Assembly (NCBI GenBank): GCA_023053545.1
Contig: JAKZAN010000004.1
Span: 9,734,001 to 9,798,000 of the forward strand
Direction: 5' to 3'
DNA from: Lepidurus packardi
Taxonomy: Eukaryota > Arthropoda > Branchiopoda > Notostraca > Triopsidae
DNA length: 64,000 nt
This document shows, in pieces, positions 13,201 to 25,173 of the stretch. A program made the position numbers and the translations under genes. Each line of letters begins with the position of its first letter. Position 1 is the stretch's first letter. Below the pieces are notes generated by a model. That model made no database searches, was not told the origin of the DNA, and was given only the letters and a program-made list of their open reading frames with translations.

Positions 13201-16200
13201 TGCCAAAGTTCATTAAAAAAATATAATATTGGAAATTGGATTGCACCTGGTCTTGTCTAGCATCATAAAATCTTTTTAACAAATATATTCGAACAACATT
13301 TGTATCCTACACACAATCCTAACACATGTATTCTGTTAAGCAATACTTAATATTCTTAAATATTAATAAATAGTTAATATTAGGTGATATTATAAATTAT
13401 TACTTAATATTATACTTATTAGTACTTCAATTAACTTCGTCTATTATCAGTAATAAGAATCAAATCAAATCACTGTAAAATCAATGTCAATGTAAAATCC
13501 GGAAAATAGTTTTACCGGGTAATTCAAGCATTGCGAATTGGGAACGCAGCCGCCATTACGACCATCGGCACATTCATCAATATCAACGCATTTTTGCTTG
13601 TTGTTGCGGGCGAAGTCGACGCCTAAGCCTTGTGGAACAGGACCAGTGTACCCTGTGGGGCAGGGATCGCAGCGGAAGCCTGGGTTGAGGTTAATACAGC
13701 GTACCCGAGGGTCGCAGGGTTCAGCCAAATCGCACTCGTCCACGTCGACGCAGGCAGTACCGTTTCCGGTCGTGCCAGCTGGGCAAGGTCCACAGCGGTA
13801 ATAAGGGGGGTCGTCGATGCTTTGGCACTGGGCCCCTATTTAAGGTATTGCAAGGTTTACTACCCAACCCGACTTCTAAAGTTAATTGAATTTTGAAAAG
13901 GTCTTTTGTAACCAACCGGGGTAGCAAGGGGCGTTTTCGCACGCGTTTCTTGGACGACATCGCTGACCGTCGCCGACGTAGCCCGAGGGGCAGGGACCAC
14001 ATTTGGCGCCCCTTTCCGTGTCAACGCATCTCACCCCTTCTCAGAAGATCGAAAATAACTCAATTAATCATTACTGAATGATAACTCAATTAATCATTAC
14101 TGAATGATAACTTAATTAATCATTACTGAATGATAACTCAATTAATGACTTTTTTAAGAAAATTATTGTAGCGCTTATAGCACAAGCACTACAATAATGT
14201 TGAGTTGGAAAAATTAAGCAAAAAAGGAATCTTTTGAAATCAGTCATTAGTTAATGTCAAGGAATTAATGTCAAGTCTCAATTGACGCTAGAATTATACA
14301 TTTTAATTGATGTATATAAATCTAGAGCGAGAGGTAAAACTAGTTTGTGGGTTTATTACAGTGTTTAAAACCTGCGCCATTCTTCTTGTAAATCTCGGTG
14401 CCTCCTCTAACAATTAAGCCAAAGAAAAAAGAAACTACCCCACCTGCAAAACAGGGTTTATCAGCGCACGTGACTCCAGGTGTACAAGAGCGCCCGTTGC
14501 CAATATAACCCCTGGGGCAGGGTCCACAACGCACTCCTTCTGGGGTATCCAAACATTGGACCCCGGGGTAACAAGGTGAAGGCGTGGAGGAACACGTTTC
14601 TCGAGGTTGGCCTATCGCATGATATTTTTTTAGTGGGTTTTCGCGGCAATTTCTAATTAATACCTGGCTTACAGGCTTCGCAGTTCTCCAGAGTGTCGCG
14701 GAGTTGTCTAGTTTCCTGGCGCTGAGCTTGGATCTCTAATTGCAGTTGCTTGATGGCGTTGATGAGTTCCGTGAGGACTTTCAGGACAGCTGATTCTCAC
14801 CGAAAAACGTAAATTAAATTTCCCATTTGTTTTATTTTTTAAAACATCTTTTTGAAATCTCTTACCTCTGTCGTCGTCGTTGGAGAAAATAGGAATATCG
14901 CCTGAAAAATCGAACACAATTTTGATTAGAATGTTCACAAGAACTAACTAAATGGGCAAAATGGAAACCATGCGTTGAACAAGCTTGTCTATTTTTTGTT
15001 ATTCTTTAGGAAGTTTTCCATTCGACTTAAGAGATTTAGATTCTTAACTTTGCTTTTGTTTCTTCTTTTGTATTAGTCATTTCATCGTAAGGACTAATAT
15101 TGAGAAGATTATACATTTAAAAATGGAAAACTTCCTTAGCGGTTTTTGGTTGAAAATTGGAGCGTTTATCTTTGTTCATTTTACCTCGGATGAGGGATGC
15201 TGGTGGTGTTTGGACAAATGTGGGACATGTATGTCCAAGTCCGCTGTTGGGACAGCGATGCACTTCTGGACATATAACAATGAAAAGCCCGGAAACGAAT
15301 GCCAATTAAAAAAGCGACAAGAAAAAAAAAACAAGGGAAAAGATCAATCATGCATTCAACGAGGCCCAACCAAAGACAATCAAGCCGAATGACTCTTTAC
15401 AAAAAATAATAAACGCAGGGGAATTCTTTCAACAACAACAAGAAAAGGGAAGGAAGAAGGCCGCAGTTCATTAATGGCTCTACATACCTCGTCGTGTGTA
15501 GGAATAGCCATCGTCCCGTTGCAAGAGATTACTGTCAGACGAACAATTGTTGCGGCGCCTACCGCTTTGGGTATCAGAATCCACTACGACCCTCAGCCGT
15601 CGATCGTGATACTATTGTGTGTAGGAAAATGAGAAAAAAAACGAGTTCATCTCTTTTTTCGTTGAATTCATGTTTAATTCAGGATTTCTGTGTAACTTTA
15701 GGACTGCTATGAATTAAAAAATCTCCTTAAGTCAAAGAAATAGAAGAAAAAAAAAGGAATTTAGGTTGATCGGGTTTCGACCTGGTCCCTTGATCTCCTT
15801 TTATAGCCTGCTGGTGCCTGACTCTTAATTTTCTTCCTTTTATGGAAGTTTTTTTTCGCTCACTTGCATGGTGTTGTATAAATTAAGCCACGTTGGTTGC
15901 CACACCTAAACACCCACATGAATGCAACAACTCAATACTACTTACGACTTGCAAAGGCTGGTCGTCAGACAGCGGGAGGGCGAGGGGGAAGGGATGCTCG
16001 CCTTGGCTTTCGCAGTCGACGACAATTTCAAGTGACGAGTTTCGGAAGATGAGGAACACGTTGGAGGCTCCATGGCGGCCATCCGACCACCGAAGCTTGA
16101 TTTGCTGCTGACTTAGATTCCCGTCCACGGTGGATTTCAAGAAAACTGCGTTTCAAGAAAGGAGCAGAAATTAGAGTAAGCCTCGACGTAAGAAATAGAA

Positions 16201-16977
16201 GAAAAACATCTTACTTTGTTTGGAACGACGATCGAGACTAAGCGAGCTTTTAATCCTAGCTTGGGGTAAATCGAAGGAAACCAGGTTCTGAAACGCGGGA
16301 TGTCGCATCTGTCGAGGGTTCACGTGCCGGAACGACAGCAGGAATGATTCATGGCGCAAAGCTTCCTTCAGCTTCTCTGACAAAGCTATAAAAAGAAAAG
16401 TTTGACCCTTAAAAATGAAGTGTCTACACTTTAAGAGCTTTAAAAAAAGTGGAGATAACTAGCTCAACTTGTAGTATACCGCCTTAAATTGGACGTATTT
16501 CTGTTTTTAATTTATTTTCTGTTTATATCTGAGCTAAAAAACGTAAAATCATTTCGAAAAGCAACTTTCATCGGTTTTCAATTTCATTTAACTGATTCTT
16601 AAAGATCTTCAAACCGTTCATCAACATAATTAGGTTAAATGCACATAGAAGCAATACTTTACTTTACTTACGTAAAATCATTCGAAAAGCAACTTTTGTC
16701 AGATTTTCAATTACATTAAATTGGTTCTTAAAGATCTTCAAACCGTTCGTCAAAGTAACTAGGTTTCAAGGCACATAGAGGCAATACTTTACTTACGAAC
16801 ACATTTTAACTCAATACAACTTCTTAGTTTAATATTATATAAACAGGGAAGGTAATAAACGAAGTTTTTATTTTATTTTTTGTTACCTGCATCAAGCGAG
16901 ATGGCCGTGGATCCGAATTGGAAACACCCGAAAAGACACCCAATCACCAAAACCAGGGCACCTTTAAAGGAGCACAT
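10217..16977 (-). CDS. TSP: Thrombospondin (COMP/TSP-5-type pentameric architecture)
   Basis: Secreted, calcium-binding extracellular-matrix glycoprotein. I trace 22 exons: 16887-16977, 16215-16385, 15946-16145, 15488-15611, 15185-15265, 14866-14901, 14664-14789, 14444-14611, 13917-14036, 13516-13835, 13043-13195, 12841-12945, 12672-12779, 12421-12589, 12160-12337, 11859-12034, 11671-11776, 11351-11472, 11197-11284, 10930-11113, 10397-10634 and 10217-10314. All phases fit; 1053 residues. Order: signal peptide 1-24; laminin-G-like N domain to about 200; coiled coil 235-276 closing in CEACKP, whose cysteine pair crosslinks subunits; EGF-like repeats 280-530; Asp-rich type 3 repeats 540-800 ([20 protein letters not shown]); L-type lectin C domain with [15 protein letters not shown] and [17 protein letters not shown]. 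No type 1 repeats or von Willebrand C domain, unlike vertebrate TSP-1/2. Confidence 0.95.
14057..14150. repeat. 26-bp tandem repeat, about 3.5 copies, in a thrombospondin intron
   Basis: The unit AACTCAATTAATCATTACTG plus AATGAT repeats at 14057, 14083, 14109 and, truncated, 14135, nearly without change. It sits in the intron 14037-14443. Confidence 0.85.
16541..16799. repeat. 129-bp tandem duplication in thrombospondin intron 1
   Basis: Two copies begin with ACGTAAAATCATT at 16541 and 16670. Both contain TTCTTAAAGATCTTCAAACC and end near GCAATACTTTACTTACG. They differ by scattered substitutions and small indels, so the duplication is not very recent. It lies in the intron 16386-16886. Confidence 0.8.
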
Positions 16978-18729
16978 CCTTTGGAACACCTTTAATAGGC
17001 TTTTCCTCCCACTTAATTGCGCATTCCTTGTACTGTAATATACTTTCTTTTTTGTAAGTTAAAGACAACACGAGAGAAGGAACTTTGACAAAAGGATGGT
17101 TTTACAAGTGCGTGTAAGAAAACTGCAGCGCAACGGGTAATTCTTAGGGCAGCTCGGGTGAGACTACAGCGGAAGCCCGACTGCTTCCATTTTCGCTGTG
17201 TAGAGATCAGCACAGCTTCCAAGGCCTGGCAAGATCGGTTGCTCCGCGGAGGCAGTAAAGTCTTCGTCTTTACGAGTTATGAGAAGACGCAAACTGACAG
17301 CTTGCTTGAGACACTCAAAAGCTTAGGGACCTCCCCGTAAAGTTTGGGGAGCAGGCGTTTTTACGACCAGTTTTAAATCCATCTTGCAACTTTTATTTTT
17401 GTTTATCCAAAAGAGAGCCCGTCGCCCTGTTCCACGTCCAGTCAAAGAGAGGGTGTAATTTCCCCAGTTCTAACTAAGGAAAAGGAAACGTGGGGGAAAT
17501 CATGCATGGTGGAGGCCCGCGTACACAGTAACTATCTCCATATTTCATTAGAACTTCTCGCCTTGCAACATGAATTAGCTGGCTGGTAATATTTTTCTTG
17601 AACCGCAGAGAGATAGAGTAAGAGATTAGAAAAACGGAAACTGCACTTCTCGACACCGACAGATACTTCATGTTAAGAGAGAGAGGCTGCAAAAACGATT
17701 AATAGACTCAATGACGTCTCTCTCCAAAAACATGCACAGAAACCAACAGTCTAGAGTTTTCTTTGCCTCTCCTTTTCTTCTAGGGAATGATGATTTTTTA
17801 GCCTAAAAATAGTCCACAAAGAAATGTTCACTGCCAGAAGAAGTTAACGAATGAAGGTGTCAACCGAATGCGTTCCAGTGGAAGTATTTCTTGGTGAAAA
17901 GGTTTTTCCTAGCTTAACGTCTGGGTTCTTGTTTAGTTGAAGAAAATGAGAAAAAAGTTTAAGAAAACTGCGAATTAATAACTGGAGGTTTTTAAAAATT
18001 GGGGTTTTGTTTTCGAAATTGCTAAAGATTCAGTGAGATGTAGGTCGCGCCAAAAATAATAGGGGCGTTTTAGATCAGCGAGCTCAGACTATGAATAGGG
18101 TCCTAGCCATAAATACATCAACCATTTTCTTTTCGGGTTCTTCACCGTAGCCAATTTGCTAACCCAGCCTTAACTTCAAAGAAAAGTGCTACAGACATGT
18201 AAATTGCAGCGTAAATTCCTGTTAAGCGTTCATTGCCAAACGTAACCAAATTTTGTCATGAAACTGCAAGGCTAGAATCGCAAAACCCTATCAAATAATT
18301 ATGATTCTACTCATGATCCTTTACTATGCCATCCAAATATATAGGTTATCTAGCATAGTAAGATCAATTCTGCTACGCTCTTGCGCTGCGAATCTCGGTA
18401 TTGAACACCATTCGCTCTGTTACTGTGTATTACTCATTATCGCATTAATAGTGTCAGAAGTAAAGCTACGGGTTCCCGCCTCATTTTACGACAAACGTTT
18501 GTAGCCTTATTTTGGACGGTATGGTACAAAGATTTTAGCGTTTCGCGTTTCAACGCCTCAACACGCTCATCCCCATAGTGTGTAAGTATAAACACACCAA
18601 ACCTTTTTCAAACACTTCTAGCAAAAACACGTGATAATAAAGCTAGGAGCGTCTCGCTTTTGTTATCAAAACATATAAGAGGTAAAACAACCCAGTTTAG
18701 TGTTTTAAGGATAATAGAGATAATTTAAC
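16978..18729. promoter_or_regulatory. Divergent intergenic region between thrombospondin and mitochondrial EF-Tu
   Basis: The two genes point away from each other, so both promoters must lie in these 1.75 kb. I see no convincing TATA box next to either start and no coding exon with family resemblance. The open frames near 17474 and 18301 look like noise. Confidence 0.45.
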
Positions 18730-20085
18730 ATGATATTGGGGAGTTTGGGCTTTGGCTCCGCCCACAGCTTGCTGCTAGTCGCTTGGCGACAAAGTTCCAA
18801 ATGTTGCGCTTCCCTTCCCAAGTTAAATCATCTCCGACTGTTCTCTTCGGACATAACTGAGCCTATTACAAAACCGCATCTCAATGTAGGGACAATCGGC
18901 CACGTGGATCATGGGAAAACGACGCTCAGTGCCGCCATTACGCGCGTTTTGCAAAACGACGGACTGGCCAAGTTCATCGCCTACGATCAGATCGACAAAG
19001 CGCCGGAGGAGAAAGCCCGTGGCATTACCATCAACATCGCCCATTTAGAATACTCGACGCAATTACGACACTACGCTCATACTGACTGCCCGGGCCATGC
19101 GGATTTCGTCAAAAACATGATTTCGGGCGCTTCCCAAATGGACGGAGCGATTGTGGTGGTCGCCGCCACGGATGGCGCCATGCCCCAAACCCGAGAGCAT
19201 CTATTATTGGCCAAACAGCTGGGCGTCATGCACTTGATCGTGTTTCTGAACAAAGCCGACTTAGTAGACGAAGAAACGCTGGATCTAGTCGAAATCGAGA
19301 TGCGGGAGCTACTCTCGGATCTGGGCTTCGATGGGGACAATACACCGGTCATAAGAGGCTCGGCGTCACTCGCCTTAGCGGGGGACACGACGCCAATTGG
19401 AGAACCGGCTGTAAAGGAGCTACTGGCCGCATTAGACACTCATATCCCCGTCCCAGTGCGAGATATGGACGGTCCCTTTTTCCTCCCCGTCGATAACGCC
19501 ATGACGGTACCTGGAAGGGGGTCGGTAGTGATCGGCACCTTGAAAAGGGGCGTGCTTAGCCGAAATGCCGAAGCAGAGCTCATTGGGTTTGATCAGAAAC
19601 TTAAAACGACCGTCAGCGACGTACAGGTGTTTAAGAAGTCGGTGCCCAAAGGACAAGCTGGGGAAAATATCGGCGCATTGTTGCGCGGAGTTCGGCTCCA
19701 TAACGTGCAGAAAGGGATGGTTTTGTGCGCTGCAGGTAGCATGAAAGCGACCAATCGCTTTGAAGCGCAGATTTACTTCCTTTCCAAAGGTGAAGGGGGG
19801 CGGAGCCGACCCGTGAGTACCAAGTACATTCAGCAGTTATTCAGCGGAACGTGGAATATCGCTTGTCGTTTGGATCTCTTTCCGGATCAGCAGTTTCTAA
19901 TGCCGGGCGAACACGCGACAGTTTATCTTACTTTGCTCAGAGCGATGGCGGTTTTTGAGAATCAGCCCTTTACTTTAAGAGAGAACAATAAAACGGTGGC
20001 TACCGGGAAGATCACGCGCGTGCTAGGATCAGTGCTAGTAGATAAAGGTTCCTTAGATAAAGTGAAATTACCTGAACTTTCATAA
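18730..20085 (+). CDS. TUFM: Elongation factor Tu, mitochondrial
   Basis: GTPase that delivers aminoacyl-tRNA to the mitochondrial ribosome. One uninterrupted frame of 451 residues with a start-proximal, Arg/Ser-containing mitochondrial targeting region (1 to about 45). GTP-binding motifs are intact: G1 GHVDHGKT at 57-64, switch [12 protein letters not shown]3 DCPGHAD, G4 NKAD. Domains 2 and 3 follow, with [15 protein letters not shown] and [20 protein letters not shown]. The absence of introns is striking because nearly every neighbour has five or more. The reading frame shows no damage, so this is either an old intronless gene or a functional retrocopy. It is tail-to-tail with PPIE, 70 bp between stop codons. 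AATAAA at 20129 may be its polyadenylation signal. Confidence 0.96.
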   Translation: MILGSLGFGSAHSLLLVAWRQSSKCCASLPKLNHLRLFSSDITEPITKPHLNVGTIGHVDHGKTTLSAAITRVLQNDGLAKFIAYDQIDKAPEEKARGITINIAHLEYSTQLRHYAHTDCPGHADFVKNMISGASQMDGAIVVVAATDGAMPQTREHLLLAKQLGVMHLIVFLNKADLVDEETLDLVEIEMRELLSDLGFDGDNTPVIRGSASLALAGDTTPIGEPAVKELLAALDTHIPVPVRDMDGPFFLPVDNAMTVPGRGSVVIGTLKRGVLSRNAEAELIGFDQKLKTTVSDVQVFKKSVPKGQAGENIGALLRGVRLHNVQKGMVLCAAGSMKATNRFEAQIYFLSKGEGGRSRPVSTKYIQQLFSGTWNIACRLDLFPDQQFLMPGEHATVYLTLLRAMAVFENQPFTLRENNKTVATGKITRVLGSVLVDKGSLDKVKLPELS

Positions 20086-20155
20086 ATGAACTCTTAAATT
20101 AGGATTTTTTTAATTAAGATTGTATTCAAATAAATGAGTCAAAAAACATGTTAGG

Positions 20156-21448
20156 TCACACCAACTCCCCACAGCCTGCGACAGTAATTTTTTCAGAGGG
20201 TTTCCCAGACTTAGATCCGTATTTCTTGGAATAAAAAAAAAAAAAAATTATTACACATTACATTCAATTACGAATAGATTTTACCTCCATTTTGCGTACG
20301 ACATCTAATCCAGCTAATACTTGTCCGAATACAACATGTTTGCCGTCAAGCCAGTCGGTCTTCTCGGTAGTGATGAAAAACTGCGAACTATTTGTGTTAG
20401 CACCAGAGTTGGCCATTGAAACTATGCCTGAGCCAACGTGCCGTAAAGTATGATTCTCGTCAGGGAATTTATTGCCATAAATGGATCGCCCACCAGTGCC
20501 GTCTCCTTTGGTTATATCTCCACCTTGGCACATCTAGTGTAATAGGAAAATGTATAGAAATTGTTGAGCACTTTCGTAGTTAAGAGATATTTACAAAGCT
20601 GGGAATGATGCGATGGAAGGCTGAACCTTTGTATCCATACCCATTCTCATGGGTGCATAAGCAACGGAAGTTTTCGGCCGTTTTCGGCACGACATCTGCT
20701 CTCAGCATGATTACTATTCTCCCCAACGATGTATTGCCAGCTTTGATGTCCAAGTACACTTGTGGGTTGGATTTTTTGGCTTTGGCTTTATCGGCCTGCG
20801 AGAAAAACAGAAATTGTACGTTTTTATAAGAAGAACTTTAAAAATTTTTTTAAAAAATTACGATTTTGGACGCTTCTTTTGGCTTGACTTCAGTTCCTTC
20901 AGTTACTTCTTCTTCCGGTACTGCTGGTTTGTCCCCCGTTTCAGGTTCAGTGCCATTGGCTGGCACTGAATGCCGATTCAACCATTCGTCATCGGCCCAA
21001 AGGGGTCGGGTGGATTCCGCTTTCATTTTCAAGGGTTTAGCAATGTTGACCCTGACTTGTTTGCCGAAAAGCTCTGCATCGTTCTAGGAAAATGAACCAA
21101 AGAATCCTCTTTCTATTAAAAAAATAAATAATGAATAACGGGTGCTTACCATATTGTCTATAGCTGCTGAGGCATCCTCAGGGAGTTCATATTCGATAAA
21201 GGCGAACCCTCGATGCTTTTCTGTTTCGTAATCCACAGGAATTTGAACATCTATGATGTCTCCAAAGGGTAGAAAGGCTGAGCGAATGGTTTTCTCGTCA
21301 ACTTCTTCTGCCAAACCACCTAACCACACAAATACTTTTAAACGGCAATGTCCTGGAATTTCCATTTTTTTCCTGTTTACTCTACTGTAAGAAAGAAAGT
21401 GATTTAAATGTAAGACTTACCAACATAGATAGTTCGTTTATTTTCCAT
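20156..21448 (-). CDS. PPIE: Peptidyl-prolyl cis-trans isomerase E (RRM-cyclophilin)
   Basis: Nuclear cyclophilin found in activated spliceosomes. Six exons: 21421-21448, 21150-21319, 20862-21083, 20595-20795, 20285-20533 and 20156-20224; 312 residues versus 301 in human. The N-terminal RRM spans about 6-80 ([36 protein letters not shown]). A Glu/Pro-rich linker with [12 protein letters not shown] follows. The cyclophilin domain starts near 150 with catalytic-site signatures [16 protein letters not shown] and [20 protein letters not shown], so Arg, Phe and Trp of the active site are present. The first exon has only nine full codons (MENKRTIYV). It diverges from CDC25 and overlaps the TUFM 3' flank. 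Confidence 0.95.
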
Positions 21449-22285
21449 TCTGTAAGTTTAAAATTCGCCAACCTCCAACAAGCGCGGAAGAGTAAATATA
21501 AACAAAAAATTGAACTGGGTCCGTACAAGTATCCCGGAAAGCTCGCTATTCGTGATGCATGGGTTAACCGTACCAAAGCATGCATGCTAAGGGCGTTGCT
21601 TAGTTAAAATTCAAACAAAAACCGGCTAGGGCGCATCCCGCCAAGAGTCTTTGGTTCTGGTCTTGTCTCTCTACTGCGGCTTGGGTTCACGCACTTTAGG
21701 CGGTTAGGAACTTGGACTGTGCAGCTGCCAGGCCCGTTTGTTGTACTTGGCGGATGCGGGTTCCAGACATTGCAGACTGGATAGCCGCAGCCGTTTGGTT
21801 TTACTGATGGTTGGGTCCTCGCGTGGGTTGTTGGGTGGAAATTCAACAGTCTTTCTTATTCTCTAAGCGAAAGTTTTTTACACTTTAAAGTGCCAATGTC
21901 TTCAAAGTCATAAATAGTGATTTTCAAGGTGTGAGTTGACGTGAGTTTAATTTAAGAAGTTACAAGTTCATTTCCGGTCTTTGCACCTAACTCTTCTATG
22001 TGTCTTTGTCCTGAGCTCGTTTCCTGTTAAACTTGTTCGAGGCACTACTGGTTCTGTCAGTGTCACGTAGTTAATTTTTTTCCGCGAACAGGGAAGATAG
22101 TGATAAAATTTTTAAGATAGTGATTTGCAACGTTGAGATGATTTGACTTTCATTTCTACTTTAAGTTCCAAGATGCGAAGTTTTATCATTTGAATTGTGG
22201 GCGACTTTGTTAGTAAAAACAAATGTTTTGTTTTTTAACTTCTAGGACTTTTTCCGTACCTAAACCTTGGGCATTTTCCATAATT
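21449..22285. promoter_or_regulatory. Divergent promoter region PPIE / CDC25
   Basis: Shared 5' region of two divergent genes. A splice acceptor at 22241-22245 (TTCTAG) implies that CDC25 has at least one untranslated upstream exon here. No other feature is supported. Confidence 0.45.
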
Positions 22286-24751
22286 ATGGCAGATACTCCC
22301 AATTATAGAAATTATGCCTCCTCTCCGGAGTCCTGCGATACACCAGATCTCTTTTCGAATGGATCTCGTTTTCCGGCTTGTTTGCGACCGTTCAGACCAA
22401 CTTTAAACATCGCTAAAGCCAGCGTGGTTTCGTCATCTTCAGCGCTTTCGCCCCTCACTGATTTGGCCCATAATTTGAGCGGGACCACTTTGGATAATAC
22501 CCCACGTCGACGGTTATCCTTAACAGCAGATACTCCAGAAGACGACGAAGACGTATTCGCGTGTAGCAAAACGCGGGAAAAGTATTCAGAAACGTATGCG
22601 AATTTTTTCTGTATTTCTTTGACAAATGTCACTCTAAAAAAAAACGTGTCTACAGGACCACTCCAACATTACGTCGTGTAATCGCCCACACCCAGCCACG
22701 CGGATTATTTCGCCATGAAAAGGAAAATGCACATGTACAAAACATTGATTGTGAAAAAGGAAGTATTACTACGGTGACATCAATACCAGCAGGTTGCGAG
22801 GATAAACGACAGCCATTGCAGTTTCTAACTAATTGGCAAAATACATACACCTCTATTGAGGATTCGCAAGATTCACAGGACTCTGGAATCGGGATCGGAT
22901 CAGAGGATCCTTTCAAGTAAGAAAAATTCAATTCCTCTCATGTTAGGCTCAATTTTCTTGGTTAAATATTAGGTTTCCTGAAGCGCCTGCTCGACGGAAG
23001 CCCTCCTCTAACATGTCTCCGGGGGGGAAAGAAAAGTTATCGCAAGAGGTAGTTGCAGCAGATGTTACTGAACTTCCAGATGTCGAGAAGACGAGTGATG
23101 ATGGTTTTATGGATCAGTTAATGCGAGCAGATTATTCCGTAATTATAGTTTATGAGACTTTTTTTCTTGTTATAGTCAGCATTATTTAGAATTATTAGAA
23201 ATATTTTAATTAGAATTTTAGAAATTAGAATTTTAATTAGAATTTTAGAAATTAGAATTTTAATTAGAATATTCATTATGTGAGTTCTTTTTAAAAATAT
23301 TTGTGTTTTTAAGGTATTAATTGTTTATTTATTATTATTATTATTTATTATTATTATTTATTATTTTGATCTATTTCTTTATTATTTTGTTATGATTTCC
23401 TTATTATTTCTATTATTTCCCTATTATTATTTTTATTTATTTTTAAGATTTATTTCTTGATTATTTTGTTAGATATTACTTCTTTTATTTTAATTCCCAA
23501 TTTTGATTTTTGCTGAATTTCCTCAGAGTGACGACGTGCAAATGAAAGGATTTTCGCAGTTACTATCCGCCCCACTAGTGAGTCCATCGAGGGAAGGTTC
23601 TTTATCGAGCTGTAAACAAAGTAGACCCGCCTATCGACGCTGTCTTTCAATGGCAGACTGCGACACACCCAATTCTTCGAGGGTAATTGTGAATTACCCT
23701 CAAACTGAAATCATTTTCAAATTCGAACTTTGACTTATTTAGCAACGGCGAGTTGGGGTAGTTATGAACAATATGAACAGAGAGGATCTCTTGCTCGCCT
23801 TCAAGAGACCAGAGCCGCCTCGTGATATTGACTCGCCCATCCAGAATAAGCGTCGAAAACCGTCTTTAAATTGTAGTACCGTAGGGGCCGGACTTCCGTC
23901 TGGAAGCGGGTCTTTGGACGACGCTTCGTTGAAGACAAGCCAACCCACCAACCCTAGGATTTACCGGTGTCATTCCGAGACTGAAGCCACTATAAAACGA
24001 GCGTTACAGAAAGGTAATTTGAATTCTAATTTTTTCCATCATTTTTTGTATGATTATTTTTTTAGTTTCAGACAATCGTGATTACGTTGGAGACTTTTCG
24101 CGGCCATACAGTTTACCTTTAATCCGAGGTCGGCATTCAGACCTGAAAAGCATAACGCCAGAAACCTTGTCCTTACTTATGCAAGGACACTTCTCTTCCC
24201 AAGTGAATGACTACACCGTAGTGGATTGCCGGTATCCGTACGAGTTTGCGGGGGGTCATGTGGCCGATGCAGTTAACATATGGACAAAAGAATTGCTACT
24301 GGCCAATTTTTTGGACGGAAAAGGTCCATTGCGACAACCTACAGAGGAAAATCCTTCCTCAAATCGCCATGTTTTGATATTTCACTGCGAATTCTCTGCA
24401 GAGCGCGGACCAGGATTGTAAATAACCGTTGAAGCTTACAAAATTCTTGAATTTAACGTTTTCGTTGCATGCAGGTCCCGCTTTTTAAGAAGTCAAGACC
24501 GGGCCAGCAACAAGGACTCGTATCCAGCACTTCACTGGCCAGAAGTGTACATTCTCGAAGGAGGATACAAGAAATTTTACAGTGAATTCCCTGCTCAATG
24601 CGAGCCGCGAAGTTATAAACCCATGTTGGATCCGTTACACGTAGACGACTTACGGGAATGCCGGTCTAAGACAAGATCTTGGACTGGGGACGGGAAAAGT
24701 TTAGGTGGAAATACCGGCAGGCCTTCCAAGTATTCCTATAAACGGCAGTGA
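22286..24751 (+). CDS. CDC25: M-phase inducer phosphatase (CDC25 / string family)
   Basis: Dual-specificity phosphatase that activates cyclin-dependent kinases at G2/M. Seven exons: 22286-22593, 22656-22916, 22973-23138, 23527-23682, 23743-24013, 24072-24417 and 24475-24751; 594 residues. The N-terminal 390 residues are low-complexity and rich in Ser/Thr-Pro (PESCDTPDLF, NTPRRRLSLTADTPEDDE, RRCLSMADCDTP), as expected for phospho-regulation. The catalytic rhodanese-fold domain is C-terminal: TVVDCRYPYEFAGGHV and active-site loop HCEFSAERGPG (about 492-502), then YPALHWPEVYILEGGYKKF. The loop keeps Cys and Arg of Cx5R but reads SAERGPG where relatives have SSERGPR or SSERGPK. The exon 1 donor could be 22581 or 22593, both in phase. 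Start 22286 follows a splice acceptor. Confidence 0.93.
23155..23470. repeat. AT-rich simple repeats in a CDC25 intron
   Basis: Within the intron 23139-23526 a TTAGAAATTAGAATTTTAAT unit repeats, followed by TTATTATTATT runs. Confidence 0.7.
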
Positions 24752-25173
24752 GGGAAAGAGCGTGCCAGGTATATGTAATAGCTTAGTTTTTGTTGTAAAG
24801 TACCTTTTGTTGTCCCCTTTATTTTAAAATTTTTTAAACAACACTTTGGAGGCTCGTGCAATGTTTGTATGCAGGCTTTAGTTTCTGGTTTTTCGTATGA
24901 TTAATTCGTATGATTATTCGTCGTGTGTGTGGTGAGTTCAGAAAGATGCAAAGTTTTGATAGTTGACACGATCGTCTTACTACAGGCTCGGTCAAGGAGT
25001 ATCATGTCCATCAATTTTTGTCCAAACTTCATTGTGAATCAAATTCTGAAAGAAAAATTGATTTAAGAATGAATTTATTTCTGACTTGTTTATCAGAGTG
25101 CGTGAATTGAAAAGTAATTACATATTGACCACCAGATGGCAGTAGCGCCTATATCAGTGTTGTGTTGGACATA
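24752..25173. other. CDC25 3' flank and SRP72 promoter
   Basis: No coding signal. It holds the CDC25 3' UTR (ATTTTAAAATTTTTT near 24820) and the SRP72 5' region. Confidence 0.4.

Noticed and set aside
17474..17692. Minus-strand frame upstream of thrombospondin that could add an N-terminal exon
   Set aside because: The model already has a start with a good signal peptide at 16977, and the frame has no donor joining it in phase.
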